Positions 1 through 6,344 of a stretch of DNA of 17,299 nucleotides are shown here, one piece after another (position 1 is the first letter of the stretch; the number at the start of each line of letters is the position of its first letter). Position numbers and translations under genes: made by a program. Where the stretch lies: assembly GCA_022718015.1 (NCBI GenBank), contig JAIHZV010000003.1:1-17299 (forward strand), in the 5' to 3' direction. This DNA comes from Phascolarctobacterium sp. GTDB taxonomy: Bacteria > Bacillota > Negativicutes > Acidaminococcales > Acidaminococcaceae. A model generated the notes under the pieces. That model had not been told where the DNA came from, searched no databases, and was given only the letters and a program-made list of their open reading frames with translations.

Positions 1-1
1 C

Positions 2-253
2 CAGTATACGCTGGCAGTTGACCGTCAGAATCAGAAGCTGGAGCCGTTCTTCGATGCGCATCATCCGGCCATTCTGCGCCTGATTGAGATGACTGTTGCC
101 GGCGCACATGCCGCAGGCATTTGGTGCGGCGTCTGCGGTGAGCTGGGAGCTGACCTTTCGCTGACGAAGGAATTTGTACGGATGGGCATGGACGAGCTGT
201 CTGTGAGTCCGGCAAGCATTCTGCCGTTGCGTAAAAAAATCCGCAGCCTGTAA
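2..253 (+). CDS. ptsI: Phosphoenolpyruvate-protein phosphotransferase (enzyme I), C-terminal end only
   Basis: This is the last 83 residues of an open frame that enters from the left edge. The segment with IWCGVCGELGAD, followed by LSVSPASILPLRKKI, matches the end of the PEP-binding TIM-barrel domain of enzyme I of the sugar phosphotransferase system. In this family the Cys of the CGE(L/M)A-type motif is the catalytic acid. Enzyme I is cytosolic, autophosphorylates from PEP and passes the phosphate to HPr. The N-terminal His domain lies outside the window. No strong terminator follows the stop; the next 57 bases are AT-rich before the rpsF promoter begins. Confidence 0.9.
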   Translation, partial: QYTLAVDRQNQKLEPFFDAHHPAILRLIEMTVAGAHAAGIWCGVCGELGADLSLTKEFVRMGMDELSVSPASILPLRKKIRSL

Positions 254-310
254 ATAAATACAGAGAAAAATAATTTTCCTGCAAGGTAAAGAAAAAATTT
301 TCTAAAGCCC

Positions 311-339
311 TTGCAAAAGCAGATTCCGAATGATATAAT
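311..339 (+). promoter_or_regulatory. Promoter of the rpsF-ssb-rpsR operon
   Basis: The -35 is TTGCAA (311-316) and the -10 is TATAAT (334-339), with 17 bases between them. A TG one base upstream of the -10 (331-332) makes it an extended -10. This is close to a consensus sigma-70/sigma-A promoter. Transcription would start near 346, giving a leader of about 75 nt before rpsF. Confidence 0.8.
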
Positions 340-373
340 AATTAAGCTTGTATATACTATATATACTTCTTCT

Positions 374-393
374 GCTCCCGAGATAAGGGGGGC
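374..393 (+). promoter_or_regulatory. Hairpin in the rpsF leader, possible S6:S18 autoregulatory site
   Basis: GCTCCC (374-379) can pair with GGGGGC (388-393), with one U-G wobble and a loop containing CGAGATAAG. It lies just upstream of the rpsF ribosome binding site (AAAGGAGGAGG, from 402). Leaders of rpsF operons in many bacteria carry a structure bound by the S6:S18 complex for feedback control, with a conserved CCG element. A CCG is present here at 378-380. The hairpin is seen directly; the regulatory role is inferred. Confidence 0.4.
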
Positions 394-419
394 CAAAGTC
401 CAAAGGAGGAGGTGATTTC

Positions 420-704
420 GTGAAAGCATACGAAGTCATGTACATCGTTAAACCCGTTGAAGAGGAAGCATTTGAAGCAGTTGTTGCTAAATTTGAAAAC
501 CTCATCACTGCAAACGGTGGTAATGTAGAAAAAACCGATCGTTGGGGCAAAAGACGCCTTGCTTATGAGATCCAAGACCTGAATGAAGGCCTGTACGTTC
601 TCGTAACCTTCCAGGCTGAAGCCGCTGCTGTAAAAGAACTTGATCGTGTTATGAAAATTACCGATGAAGTAATGCGCCATATGATTATCAGAAAGGGTGA
701 ATAA
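420..704 (+). CDS. rpsF: 30S ribosomal protein S6
   Basis: This 94-residue protein has the usual S6 length and sequence, beginning MKAYEVMYIVKP and containing WGKRRLAYEIQD. S6 binds S18 on the platform of the small ribosomal subunit. The start is GTG at 420, with AAAGGAGGAGG about 7 bases upstream. It is the first gene of the classic rpsF-ssb-rpsR operon and stops 3 bases before ssb. The promoter at 311-339 and the leader hairpin at 374-393 are its likely control elements. Confidence 0.97.
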   Translation: MKAYEVMYIVKPVEEEAFEAVVAKFENLITANGGNVEKTDRWGKRRLAYEIQDLNEGLYVLVTFQAEAAAVKELDRVMKITDEVMRHMIIRKGE

Positions 705-707
705 TCA

Positions 708-1172
708 ATGAATAAGATTATTCTTTTAGGCAGATTAACTCGTGATCCTGAAGTACGTTATACGTCTACAGGTAAAGTTGTTTGCCAGTTTACTCTTGCA
801 GTAGACAGACCTTTTGCCAATCAAGAAGGCCAAAGAGAAGCAGATTTTATCCCCGTAGTTATCTGGGGTAAACAGGGCGAAACCTGTGGCAACTATCTCA
901 CTAAAGGGCAGCGTGCGCTCGTTGAGGGCCGCCTGCAAATCCGCAGCTATGATGGTAAAGATGGCAATAAGCGTTGGGTAACGGAAGTTATCGCTGATCG
1001 CTTTGAGTTCATTGAATCCAAAAAAGATTTTGCTGGTGCTCAGCATAACAATGCTGGTGCAAACCAGAGCTATGCTCCGGCAGCTCCCAGACCGCAACAG
1101 TCTGGTGCGCCTGCAGGAAACATGGAATCTTTCGGCAACGCGGTTCCCTTTGATGAGGAAATTCCATTCTAA
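708..1172 (+). CDS. ssb: Single-stranded DNA-binding protein
   Basis: A 154-residue SSB. Residues 1 to about 105 form the OB fold, starting MNKIILLGRLTRDPEVRYTS and including the AVDRPF segment. Next comes a Q/A/P/G-rich flexible linker, then the acidic tip FDEEIPF that recruits replication and repair partners. SSB coats single-stranded DNA as a tetramer. It lies between rpsF and rpsR, as is common in Bacillota, with 3-base and 18-base gaps, so it is co-transcribed with them. Confidence 0.97.
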   Translation: MNKIILLGRLTRDPEVRYTSTGKVVCQFTLAVDRPFANQEGQREADFIPVVIWGKQGETCGNYLTKGQRALVEGRLQIRSYDGKDGNKRWVTEVIADRFEFIESKKDFAGAQHNNAGANQSYAPAAPRPQQSGAPAGNMESFGNAVPFDEEIPF

Positions 1173-1190
1173 TTTAAGGGAGGTTATGCA

Positions 1191-1421
1191 ATGAAACGTG
1201 AAAGAGGCAGAAGACCCAGAAGAAAAGTTTGCAGCTTCTGTGTTGATAAAGTTGAAGAAATCGATTACAAGGATGTAGCAAAGCTGCGCCGTTATGTTAC
1301 CGAGCGTGGTAAAATTTTACCGCGTCGTATCTCCGGCACCTGCGCTAAACATCAACGCCAACTGACCGTAGCAATCAAACGCGCTCGCTGCGTTGCTTTG
1401 CTGCCGTTCACCTGCGAATAA
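1191..1421 (+). CDS. rpsR: 30S ribosomal protein S18, cysteine-containing form
   Basis: A 76-residue S18, the last gene of the operon, with GGGAGG about 8 bases before the ATG. It keeps the RNA-binding core YKDVAKLRRYVTERGKILPRR. C14 and C17 (CSFC) plus C51 and H54 (CAKH) form a possible zinc site, as in the 'C+' versions of S18. Many bacteria carry paralogues lacking these residues. S18 pairs with S6 in the small subunit. Two tandem terminators follow. Confidence 0.96.
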   Translation: MKRERGRRPRRKVCSFCVDKVEEIDYKDVAKLRRYVTERGKILPRRISGTCAKHQRQLTVAIKRARCVALLPFTCE

Positions 1422-1449
1422 TTCGCACGGCGGTTTTAAACAAACAAAG

Positions 1450-1481
1450 AGGGTTGTCGCATTTTGCGGCAACCTTTTTTT
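1450..1481 (+). terminator. Intrinsic terminator of the rpsF operon
   Basis: Nine base pairs form between GGTTGTCGC (1452-1460) and GCGGCAACC (1466-1474), with a five-base loop and a run of seven T. One pair is a U-G wobble at the sixth position. The same stem design recurs at 2725, 4160 and 13539. Confidence 0.93.
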
Positions 1482-1530
1482 ACGTCCTACCCAAATTTTA
1501 ACGTTTGGGTGGGGCGTTTTTGCTTTTTTT
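1482..1530 (+). terminator. Second, tandem terminator-like hairpin
   Basis: A 14-bp stem pairs 1482-1495 with 1504-1517 (core TACCCAAA / TTTGGGTG), with an eight-base loop. T-rich sequence follows (TTTTTGCTTTTTTT). It directly follows the first terminator and would back it up. Confidence 0.8.
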
Positions 1531-1635
1531 AGGATAAAATGACAGTGTAAGGTTGAAGCGAAGCTTAGATAAAACGAAAATTTTACCTCTATAGGAAGTA
1601 CAAAACTTGACGATTAGCAGAAGGAGTTGATTGTA

Positions 1636-2697
1636 ATGTTGAAAAAACGTATCGCAATGGGTATTATGGCAAGCTTATTGGCGTGCAGCTTTATCGCTGG
1701 CTGCGGCGGAGGCAACAAGGGCGGAGACGCAGCACCGCCGAAGCCGAAACCGGTTGCTGAGGACTTGAAGGATCTGCCGAGCAAGGATCTGAAGATTGGC
1801 ACGAAAACCTACAAGCTGTATTCGCTGAAGAATGATGCTAAGCTGCGTTTGGAAAACGTTTACAGCAAGGGCATGAGAATAGCCGTAGCTGACAAGTATA
1901 TGGTTTATGCTAACGTTAAGAATAAGCTGGTGCAGATGAAATGGGAAAAGGATGGCCTGATGCTGATCAACGACAGAGTTGATGATCTGGGGGGCAACTC
2001 CAAGGTGTCTACTGATAAAAAGGGCGTTTTCTATGACAATAAAAAGATGAAGCTGACCTATTTTGATGGTGACACTAATCGCATTGACCAGGCACAGAAC
2101 AGATTCAATCATCTGGTGGTTATTCCTCAGGGCGCTGCGGATAAAGCGCTGACCTGGATGGTGCAGGGCGATATCAGCAAGGTTAATCTGCGCGACGGCT
2201 ACAAGGTAGGCCAAACTATTGGCGTAGTACGCAAGGAATCCAGAGCGCGTGACGCTGCGGATAAGGATAAGATTGCTATTCCTGAATCGGTAATTGCCGA
2301 TACCAATGGCGATTTCTACGTTGGCGGTCGTGCCCGCGTGCAGAATGACGATGTTGGCCTGGCATTTGCTTATGATGCCAACGGCAAGCAGAAGAGGATG
2401 TATGGCAAGGAAAGACGCAACGATAAGGACGTTATGTACACTGTAACCGATATGGCCTTGACCAACGATTATCTGGTAATCAGTGATTCCTCCGCTACTA
2501 AATCCCAGCTCTTGTTCTACAAGAAGAGCCTTGGCAGCCTTGCGCAAGCAATCAGCTTCAAGGAGCTGACAGGCAAGGAGGATACTCTGGTAGGCGCTTG
2601 CGTGAATCTGGCGACCATGCCGGAAAACAGAGTTCTTGTTGTACTGAGCAGGGGCAGAAGAGATGTTGATGACGAGATCTTTGTTCTGCAGCTGTAA
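1636..2697 (+). CDS. Putative lipoprotein of unknown function
   Basis: 353 residues from the ATG at 1636, which sits 9 bases after AAGGAG (1621-1626). An in-frame TTG at 1627 abuts that site and is less likely. The N-terminus is a lipoprotein signal: KKR, a hydrophobic stretch and the lipobox IAGC with C23 as the predicted lipidated residue, followed by a Gly-rich then Pro/Lys-rich tether. The mature part looks beta-rich, with repeated short strands such as DKYMVYANV, KGVFYDN and NGDFYVGG. A beta-propeller-like fold is possible, but I recognise no family. It is expected at the cell envelope. No clear promoter was found in the 100 bases upstream. A long hairpin ends the unit. Confidence 0.8.
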   Translation: MLKKRIAMGIMASLLACSFIAGCGGGNKGGDAAPPKPKPVAEDLKDLPSKDLKIGTKTYKLYSLKNDAKLRLENVYSKGMRIAVADKYMVYANVKNKLVQMKWEKDGLMLINDRVDDLGGNSKVSTDKKGVFYDNKKMKLTYFDGDTNRIDQAQNRFNHLVVIPQGAADKALTWMVQGDISKVNLRDGYKVGQTIGVVRKESRARDAADKDKIAIPESVIADTNGDFYVGGRARVQNDDVGLAFAYDANGKQKRMYGKERRNDKDVMYTVTDMALTNDYLVISDSSATKSQLLFYKKSLGSLAQAISFKELTGKEDTLVGACVNLATMPENRVLVVLSRGRRDVDDEIFVLQL

Positions 2698-2724
2698 TTT
2701 GTTGAACTGAAGATAGTGATTAGA

Positions 2725-2798
2725 GGCTGTCGCACTAACTATCCATATGCGCCTCCTGGCATTTGGTGATAGATATCTTAGTGCGGCAGCCTTCTTTA
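2725..2798 (+). terminator. Long compound terminator hairpin
   Basis: Fourteen pairs form between GGCTGTCGCACTAA (2725-2738) and TTAGTGCGGCAGCC (2778-2791), with one U-G wobble. The loop folds further: CTATC/GATAG (2739-2743 / 2768-2772) or, overlapping it, CCATATGC/GCATTTGG (2743-2750 / 2759-2766). The T-run after it is imperfect (TTCTTTA). The stem is far longer than a minimal terminator. Confidence 0.75.
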
Positions 2799-2832
2799 TG
2801 GCTGATTTAAGCGATGAATTAGATTTTTTATG

Positions 2833-2861
2833 TGCATTTTTCTGGTTTTGCGTGTTATAAT
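2833..2861 (+). promoter_or_regulatory. Extended -10 promoter of the 2894 gene
   Basis: The -10 is TATAAT (2856-2861) with TG at 2853-2854. The -35 region 17 bases upstream (TGCATT, 2833-2838) is weak, as is common for extended -10 promoters. It lies about 33 bases before the start codon. Confidence 0.6.
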
Positions 2862-2893
2862 ATAACTATAATGATTCAAATGAGGTGAAGTAA

Positions 2894-3601
2894 ATGAAAC
2901 GTTCTTTGAGAGTTTTATTTTTTACAATGATGTTTACCCTGCTGAGCCTTACAGCGTTTGCTTATAATCCTGGTCAGCGTACCATCCATCTTTTGGGCGA
3001 TACCTTAAACAGCGATAAGCATCCTGTACATCTTGTTGTGAAGCAGACTATTGATATGCGTGAGGTGCTGACATCGGAGGCTTATAACCAGCTGGCTCCG
3101 GCTAAGAAAAAAATCACCAACCGCACCGAATATAACGAGGCCAATGGCATTAACGCCGAGCGCATCACGACTACTGATGGCGAGGGCAATATCACGAAGG
3201 ATAATGTGAGCTTTGTGAAGGACGGCTATTGGTATAGCATCGACTATCTGCATAAAACCTATGACCGTGTGCCGGAGCTGCCGGGCATGAGCATTGCCTT
3301 TGCAGAAACGATGATTAACTGGTTCAATAGCAAGCCGACGATGGGCAATGATGCCAACACCGGCTATGATTATGATATGATGACGAAGGGCATCAGCACG
3401 CTGAGCTTCTATTACGAAAAGGATACCGAAAACTGGAAGGGCTATAAGGTAAGCTATATGCCGCCGTTTGAGGTTGTAGAGGTTTCTGCTGTTGTGGATA
3501 CGGCCAGCGCCTTCGCTCTGCCACCTGCTGATTTCAAACAGGTTGCCGATCCTGCTATGCGTAACTATGCTAACCGTCTGCTCGAAAGAAGTGCGAAATA
3601 A
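2894..3601 (+). CDS. Exported protein of unknown function
   Basis: 235 residues, with TGAGGTGAA (2881-2889) a few bases before the ATG. The N-terminus is a Sec signal peptide: KR, a hydrophobic core and a likely cut after AFA at residue 23. The mature protein has aromatic/beta-rich segments (GYWYSIDYLHKTYDRV, WKGYKVSYM) and a C-terminal LPPADF motif followed by ADPAMRNY. This recalls the general look of LolA-like or DUF4412-like periplasmic proteins, but I cannot assign a family with confidence. It lies between two other exported proteins. A short CAGGCA/TGCCTG hairpin without a T-run follows (3609-3625), so some read-through into the next gene is plausible. Confidence 0.8.
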   Translation: MKRSLRVLFFTMMFTLLSLTAFAYNPGQRTIHLLGDTLNSDKHPVHLVVKQTIDMREVLTSEAYNQLAPAKKKITNRTEYNEANGINAERITTTDGEGNITKDNVSFVKDGYWYSIDYLHKTYDRVPELPGMSIAFAETMINWFNSKPTMGNDANTGYDYDMMTKGISTLSFYYEKDTENWKGYKVSYMPPFEVVEVSAVVDTASAFALPPADFKQVADPAMRNYANRLLERSAK

Positions 3602-3659
3602 GTTATAACAGGCAGCTTTTGCCTGCTTATATATTAAATTTTGAAAGGTGTTGATTTTC

Positions 3660-4142
3660 ATGTTTAAAAAAGCTCTTGCTCTTGTAACTCTTTTGCTGTC
3701 GCTTGCTTTTGCGACCGCTGCTTTTGCTGCTGTTCCGTCTAAGGAGTATATTGCTGCTGCCCGCGAGGAGGTTCCTGCTGCTGCTGTAATGTATGGCTAT
3801 AAGGAGGACGTTAAGGATGGCGACGTGGAGATCAAATTCCGCGATAATGATGCTTTCCTGGAATATGAAGTAAAGCTTGATCTGGCAACGAAGAAGGTGC
3901 TTGAGGTAGAAATCAAGGGTGCTAACAGCGCTGACAGCACCATGATTGTGAAAACCGTAGAAGATATCAAACAAATTGTGCTGGAAGCATATCCTGATGC
4001 CCGCGATATCATCGTAGTGCTTGACAGAGATGGTGCAAAGGCTCATTATGAGGCTGACTTCACTACTGCCAAATATAAGGTAGAAGCAGATCTGAATCCG
4101 GTAACCGGCGCTTTTGTAAAAAGAGAGCTGAAATATTTCTAA
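3660..4142 (+). CDS. Exported PepSY-domain protein
   Basis: 160 residues from the ATG at 3660, 9 bases after AAAGGTG. The in-frame GTG at 3648 overlaps that site and is rejected. Residues 1-23 form a signal peptide ending in AFA. Two PepSY-like units follow. The first runs from about AAREEVPAAA to LEYEVKLDLATKKVLEVEIKG. The second includes IKQIVLEAYPDA, HYEADF and KVEADLNPVTGAFVKREL. PepSY domains are small periplasmic modules known from protease propeptides and stand-alone exported proteins, often thought to inhibit or restrain proteases. The partner here is unknown. A strong compound terminator follows. Confidence 0.82.
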   Translation: MFKKALALVTLLLSLAFATAAFAAVPSKEYIAAAREEVPAAAVMYGYKEDVKDGDVEIKFRDNDAFLEYEVKLDLATKKVLEVEIKGANSADSTMIVKTVEDIKQIVLEAYPDARDIIVVLDRDGAKAHYEADFTTAKYKVEADLNPVTGAFVKRELKYF

Positions 4143-4159
4143 GCAAAATTAAAAGCCTT

Positions 4160-4228
4160 GGCTGTCGCAGGCTTGCCCCTGTGCCGCACTTCGCGGCACG
4201 GAAAAGGGGACTGCGGCAGTCTTTTTTT
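4160..4228 (+). terminator. Three-part compound terminator hairpin
   Basis: Three coaxial stems are visible. The outer one is GGCTGTCGCAG/CTGCGGCAGTC (4160-4170 / 4211-4221), the middle one CCCCT/AGGGG (4176-4180 / 4205-4209), and the inner one GTGCCGC/GCGGCAC (4181-4187 / 4193-4199) with loop ACTTC. Seven T follow (4222-4228). Confidence 0.88.
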
Positions 4229-4238
4229 GCGCGAAACA

Positions 4239-4267
4239 TTGCATAAGCGCGTGTATTATTGTAAAAT
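4239..4267 (+). promoter_or_regulatory. Promoter of ychF
   Basis: TTGCAT (4239-4244) and TAAAAT (4262-4267) are separated by 17 bases. The site lies between the preceding terminator and the ychF ribosome binding site AGGAG (4309-4313). Confidence 0.65.
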
Positions 4268-4321
4268 ATATTAGATATAGAGTTTTTTAGCACACTAAAT
4301 ATATAACGAGGAGCGATTTAC

Positions 4322-5428
4322 GTGAGTACAAATTTAGAAGTTGGTATTGTTGGCCTGCCGAACGTAGGCAAAAGTACCCTGTTTAATGCAATTACTAAGG
4401 CTGGCGCTGAGGCTGCCAACTATCCTTTCTGCACCATTGAGCCGAACGTTGGCGTTGTAGATGTTCCGGACAAGCGTCTGGACGTATTAAGCGAGATGTT
4501 CAAATCCAAAAAAATTGTTCCGGCAGCTATGCGCTTTGTGGATATTGCCGGTCTGGTTAAGGGCGCAAGCAAGGGCGAGGGCCTGGGCAACAAGTTCCTG
4601 TCCCATATCCGTGAGGTTGACGCTGTGGCTGAGGTTGTACGCTGCTTTGAGGATGGCAACATCACCCACGTTGAGGGCAGCATTGATCCCCTGCGCGATA
4701 TTGAAATCATCAACACTGAGCTGTGCCTGGCAGATATGGAATCTGTAGAAAAGCGCCAGGAGCGTCTGGTGAAGCTGGCAAAGACCGGCGACAAGAAGGT
4801 TAAGCTGGAGCAGGCTGTTATGGAAAAGGTTATGGCTGGTCTGTCCGAGGCTGTGCCTGCACGCCGTCTTGGGCTTACCGAGGAGGAGCAGGAATTCTTA
4901 GGCGAGCTGCATCTGCTGACCATGAAGCCGGTGCTGTACATTACCAACGTTTCTGAGGGCGAGGTTGCTGACCCGTCCGGTAACGAGCATGTACAGGCTG
5001 TAAAGAAATATGCGGCTGAAGAAAATGCTGAGGTTATCGTTGTTTCTGCGAAAATGGAAAGCGAAATCGCTGAGCTGCAGGAGGACGAGGCGAAGGAATA
5101 TCTGGAAATGGCCGGATTAGAGGAAACCGGTCTTGACCGCCTGATTAAGGCTGGCTTCAAGCTGCTTGGCCTGATGACCTTCCTGACCGCTGGCGAGATG
5201 GAATCCCGTGCGTGGACGATTAAGCTGAACACCAAGGCTCCGCAGGCAGCAGGCAAGATTCATACGGACTTCGAGCGCGGCTTTATCCGTGCCGAGATTG
5301 TTTCCTATGATGACCTCGTAGCATGCGGCAGCAAGGCAGCAGCACGTGAAAAGGGCCTGGTTCGTCTTGAGGGCAAGGATTATGTTATGCAGGACGGCGA
5401 CGTTGTAGAGTTCCGCTTCAACGTATAA
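4322..5428 (+). CDS. ychF: Redox-regulated ATPase YchF (Obg-like P-loop NTPase)
   Basis: 368 residues, near the usual length of about 363. The start is GTG, 8 bases after AGGAG. The P-loop is GLPNVGKST (residues 11-19). The switch region reads DIAGLVKGASKGEGLGNKFL. The fourth motif is N209-V-S-E212 rather than NKxD, which in this family gives preference for ATP over GTP. A coiled-coil insertion follows the G3 region, and the C-terminal TGS domain includes the segment with DFERGFIRAEIVSYDDL. YchF associates with ribosomes and influences the oxidative stress response. It is a single-gene unit with its own promoter and terminator. Confidence 0.97.
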   Translation: MSTNLEVGIVGLPNVGKSTLFNAITKAGAEAANYPFCTIEPNVGVVDVPDKRLDVLSEMFKSKKIVPAAMRFVDIAGLVKGASKGEGLGNKFLSHIREVDAVAEVVRCFEDGNITHVEGSIDPLRDIEIINTELCLADMESVEKRQERLVKLAKTGDKKVKLEQAVMEKVMAGLSEAVPARRLGLTEEEQEFLGELHLLTMKPVLYITNVSEGEVADPSGNEHVQAVKKYAAEENAEVIVVSAKMESEIAELQEDEAKEYLEMAGLEETGLDRLIKAGFKLLGLMTFLTAGEMESRAWTIKLNTKAPQAAGKIHTDFERGFIRAEIVSYDDLVACGSKAAAREKGLVRLEGKDYVMQDGDVVEFRFNV

Positions 5429-5459
5429 GCTGTCTGGAAAATTTTATATGTGTAGTAAG

Positions 5460-5491
5460 AGCGCAGCGAGCGAAAGCGAGCTGCGCTTTTT
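5460..5491 (+). terminator. Intrinsic terminator of ychF
   Basis: AGCGCAGC (5460-5467) pairs with GCTGCGCT (5480-5487). An inner GC/GC closes a GAAA tetraloop (5472-5475). Five T follow (5487-5491). Confidence 0.9.
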
Positions 5492-5502
5492 GTGTAGGTA
5501 TA

Positions 5503-5511
5503 TGGTATAAT
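5503..5511 (+). promoter_or_regulatory. Extended -10 promoter of the fic gene
   Basis: TATAAT (5506-5511) is preceded by TG at 5503-5504. No good -35 hexamer is seen at 16-18 bases, because that region overlaps the ychF terminator stem. The fic start is about 38 bases downstream. Confidence 0.55.
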
Positions 5512-5549
5512 AAGATAAAAATGCGAATAGATTTATTGGAGGTGTGGCT

Positions 5550-6299
5550 ATGTATGAGCAGATAGTTGCCTGGTGGCAGAAAAAAGATATTCATACGGAC
5601 GCTGATTTGGAAGAAGCGTTTAATGGACATGTTATTTCCTTTGCTTATAACTCTGGCAATATAGAAAATCCTAATGTAACCTATCATGATACGCGTGAGA
5701 TTTTTGAGCATGACGGCGTTACAAGTTACACTGGCGATATTCGCACTTTGTTTGAGATTCGCAATGCAAAATTAGCTAATGAATATTTTTTTGCAGCATT
5801 TAATGAGCATAAGCCTGTTGATGAAAACTTGATAAAAGAAATCCAAAAACGCCTGACGCTCAACACCTATGATCCTTTGCGCTGGAAAAAAGGAGAACGG
5901 CCAGGTGAATATAAAAAGGGCGATTATGTTACAGGTAAGAATGAGACTGGTGCCTGGCCGGAGGATGTGCCGGACGAAATGCAGGAGCTTATAGAAGATA
6001 TTAGCGCTATTGATGATAAGGATGCGTTGACGGCAGCCGCTTTTTTTCATGCTAAGTTCGAAAATATTCATCCGTTTGCCGATGGTAATGGTCGTACAGG
6101 GCGCTTGGTGATGAATTACCTGCTTGTTATGCATAATCATCCGCCGATTGTTATCCATCAGGAGGATAGAAAGACGTATTTTGAAGCGTTAGAGGCGTGG
6201 GATGAAGAGCAGAACCTGCAGCCGTTGAAGGAATTTTTGCAGGCACAGACGGTGAAAACGTGGGAGAAGCAGGTGCTGAGGAGAAGAAGACAGGTATAG
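5550..6299 (+). CDS. Fic family protein AMP-transferase with N-terminal inhibitory motif (class II)
   Basis: 249 residues from the ATG at 5550, 7 bases after GGAGG (5538-5542). A GTG at 5544 overlaps the ribosome binding site. The Fic core motif is complete: HPFADGNGRTGR (residues 174-185), with H174 as catalytic base. Fic enzymes transfer AMP from ATP to Ser/Thr/Tyr hydroxyls of target proteins. Residues 35-40, SGNIEN, fit the inhibitory (S/T)xxxE(G/N) motif; E39 would block productive ATP binding, which places this in the self-inhibited class II. A beta-hairpin 'flap' region precedes the core, around residues 111-130 (RWKKGERPGEYKKGDYV). The targets are unknown. It is followed after 45 bases by the AlbA_2 gene. 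The role may be regulation, toxin or defence. Confidence 0.9.
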   Translation: MYEQIVAWWQKKDIHTDADLEEAFNGHVISFAYNSGNIENPNVTYHDTREIFEHDGVTSYTGDIRTLFEIRNAKLANEYFFAAFNEHKPVDENLIKEIQKRLTLNTYDPLRWKKGERPGEYKKGDYVTGKNETGAWPEDVPDEMQELIEDISAIDDKDALTAAAFFHAKFENIHPFADGNGRTGRLVMNYLLVMHNHPPIVIHQEDRKTYFEALEAWDEEQNLQPLKEFLQAQTVKTWEKQVLRRRRQV

Positions 6300-6344
6300 A
6301 TAAGGGATAATGATAAAAAGTTTATAGATTGATTGGAGGAAAGC

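Noticed and set aside
1675..2547. Long minus-strand open frame (290 codons) opposite the lipoprotein gene
   Set aside because: The plus frame has a good ribosome binding site and a clear lipoprotein signal. The minus frame has low-complexity, His/Ile-rich sequence with no recognisable domain.
4420..5256. Minus-strand open frame (278 codons) opposite ychF
   Set aside because: It is a Ser-rich shadow of a highly conserved gene, with no ribosome binding site or domain.
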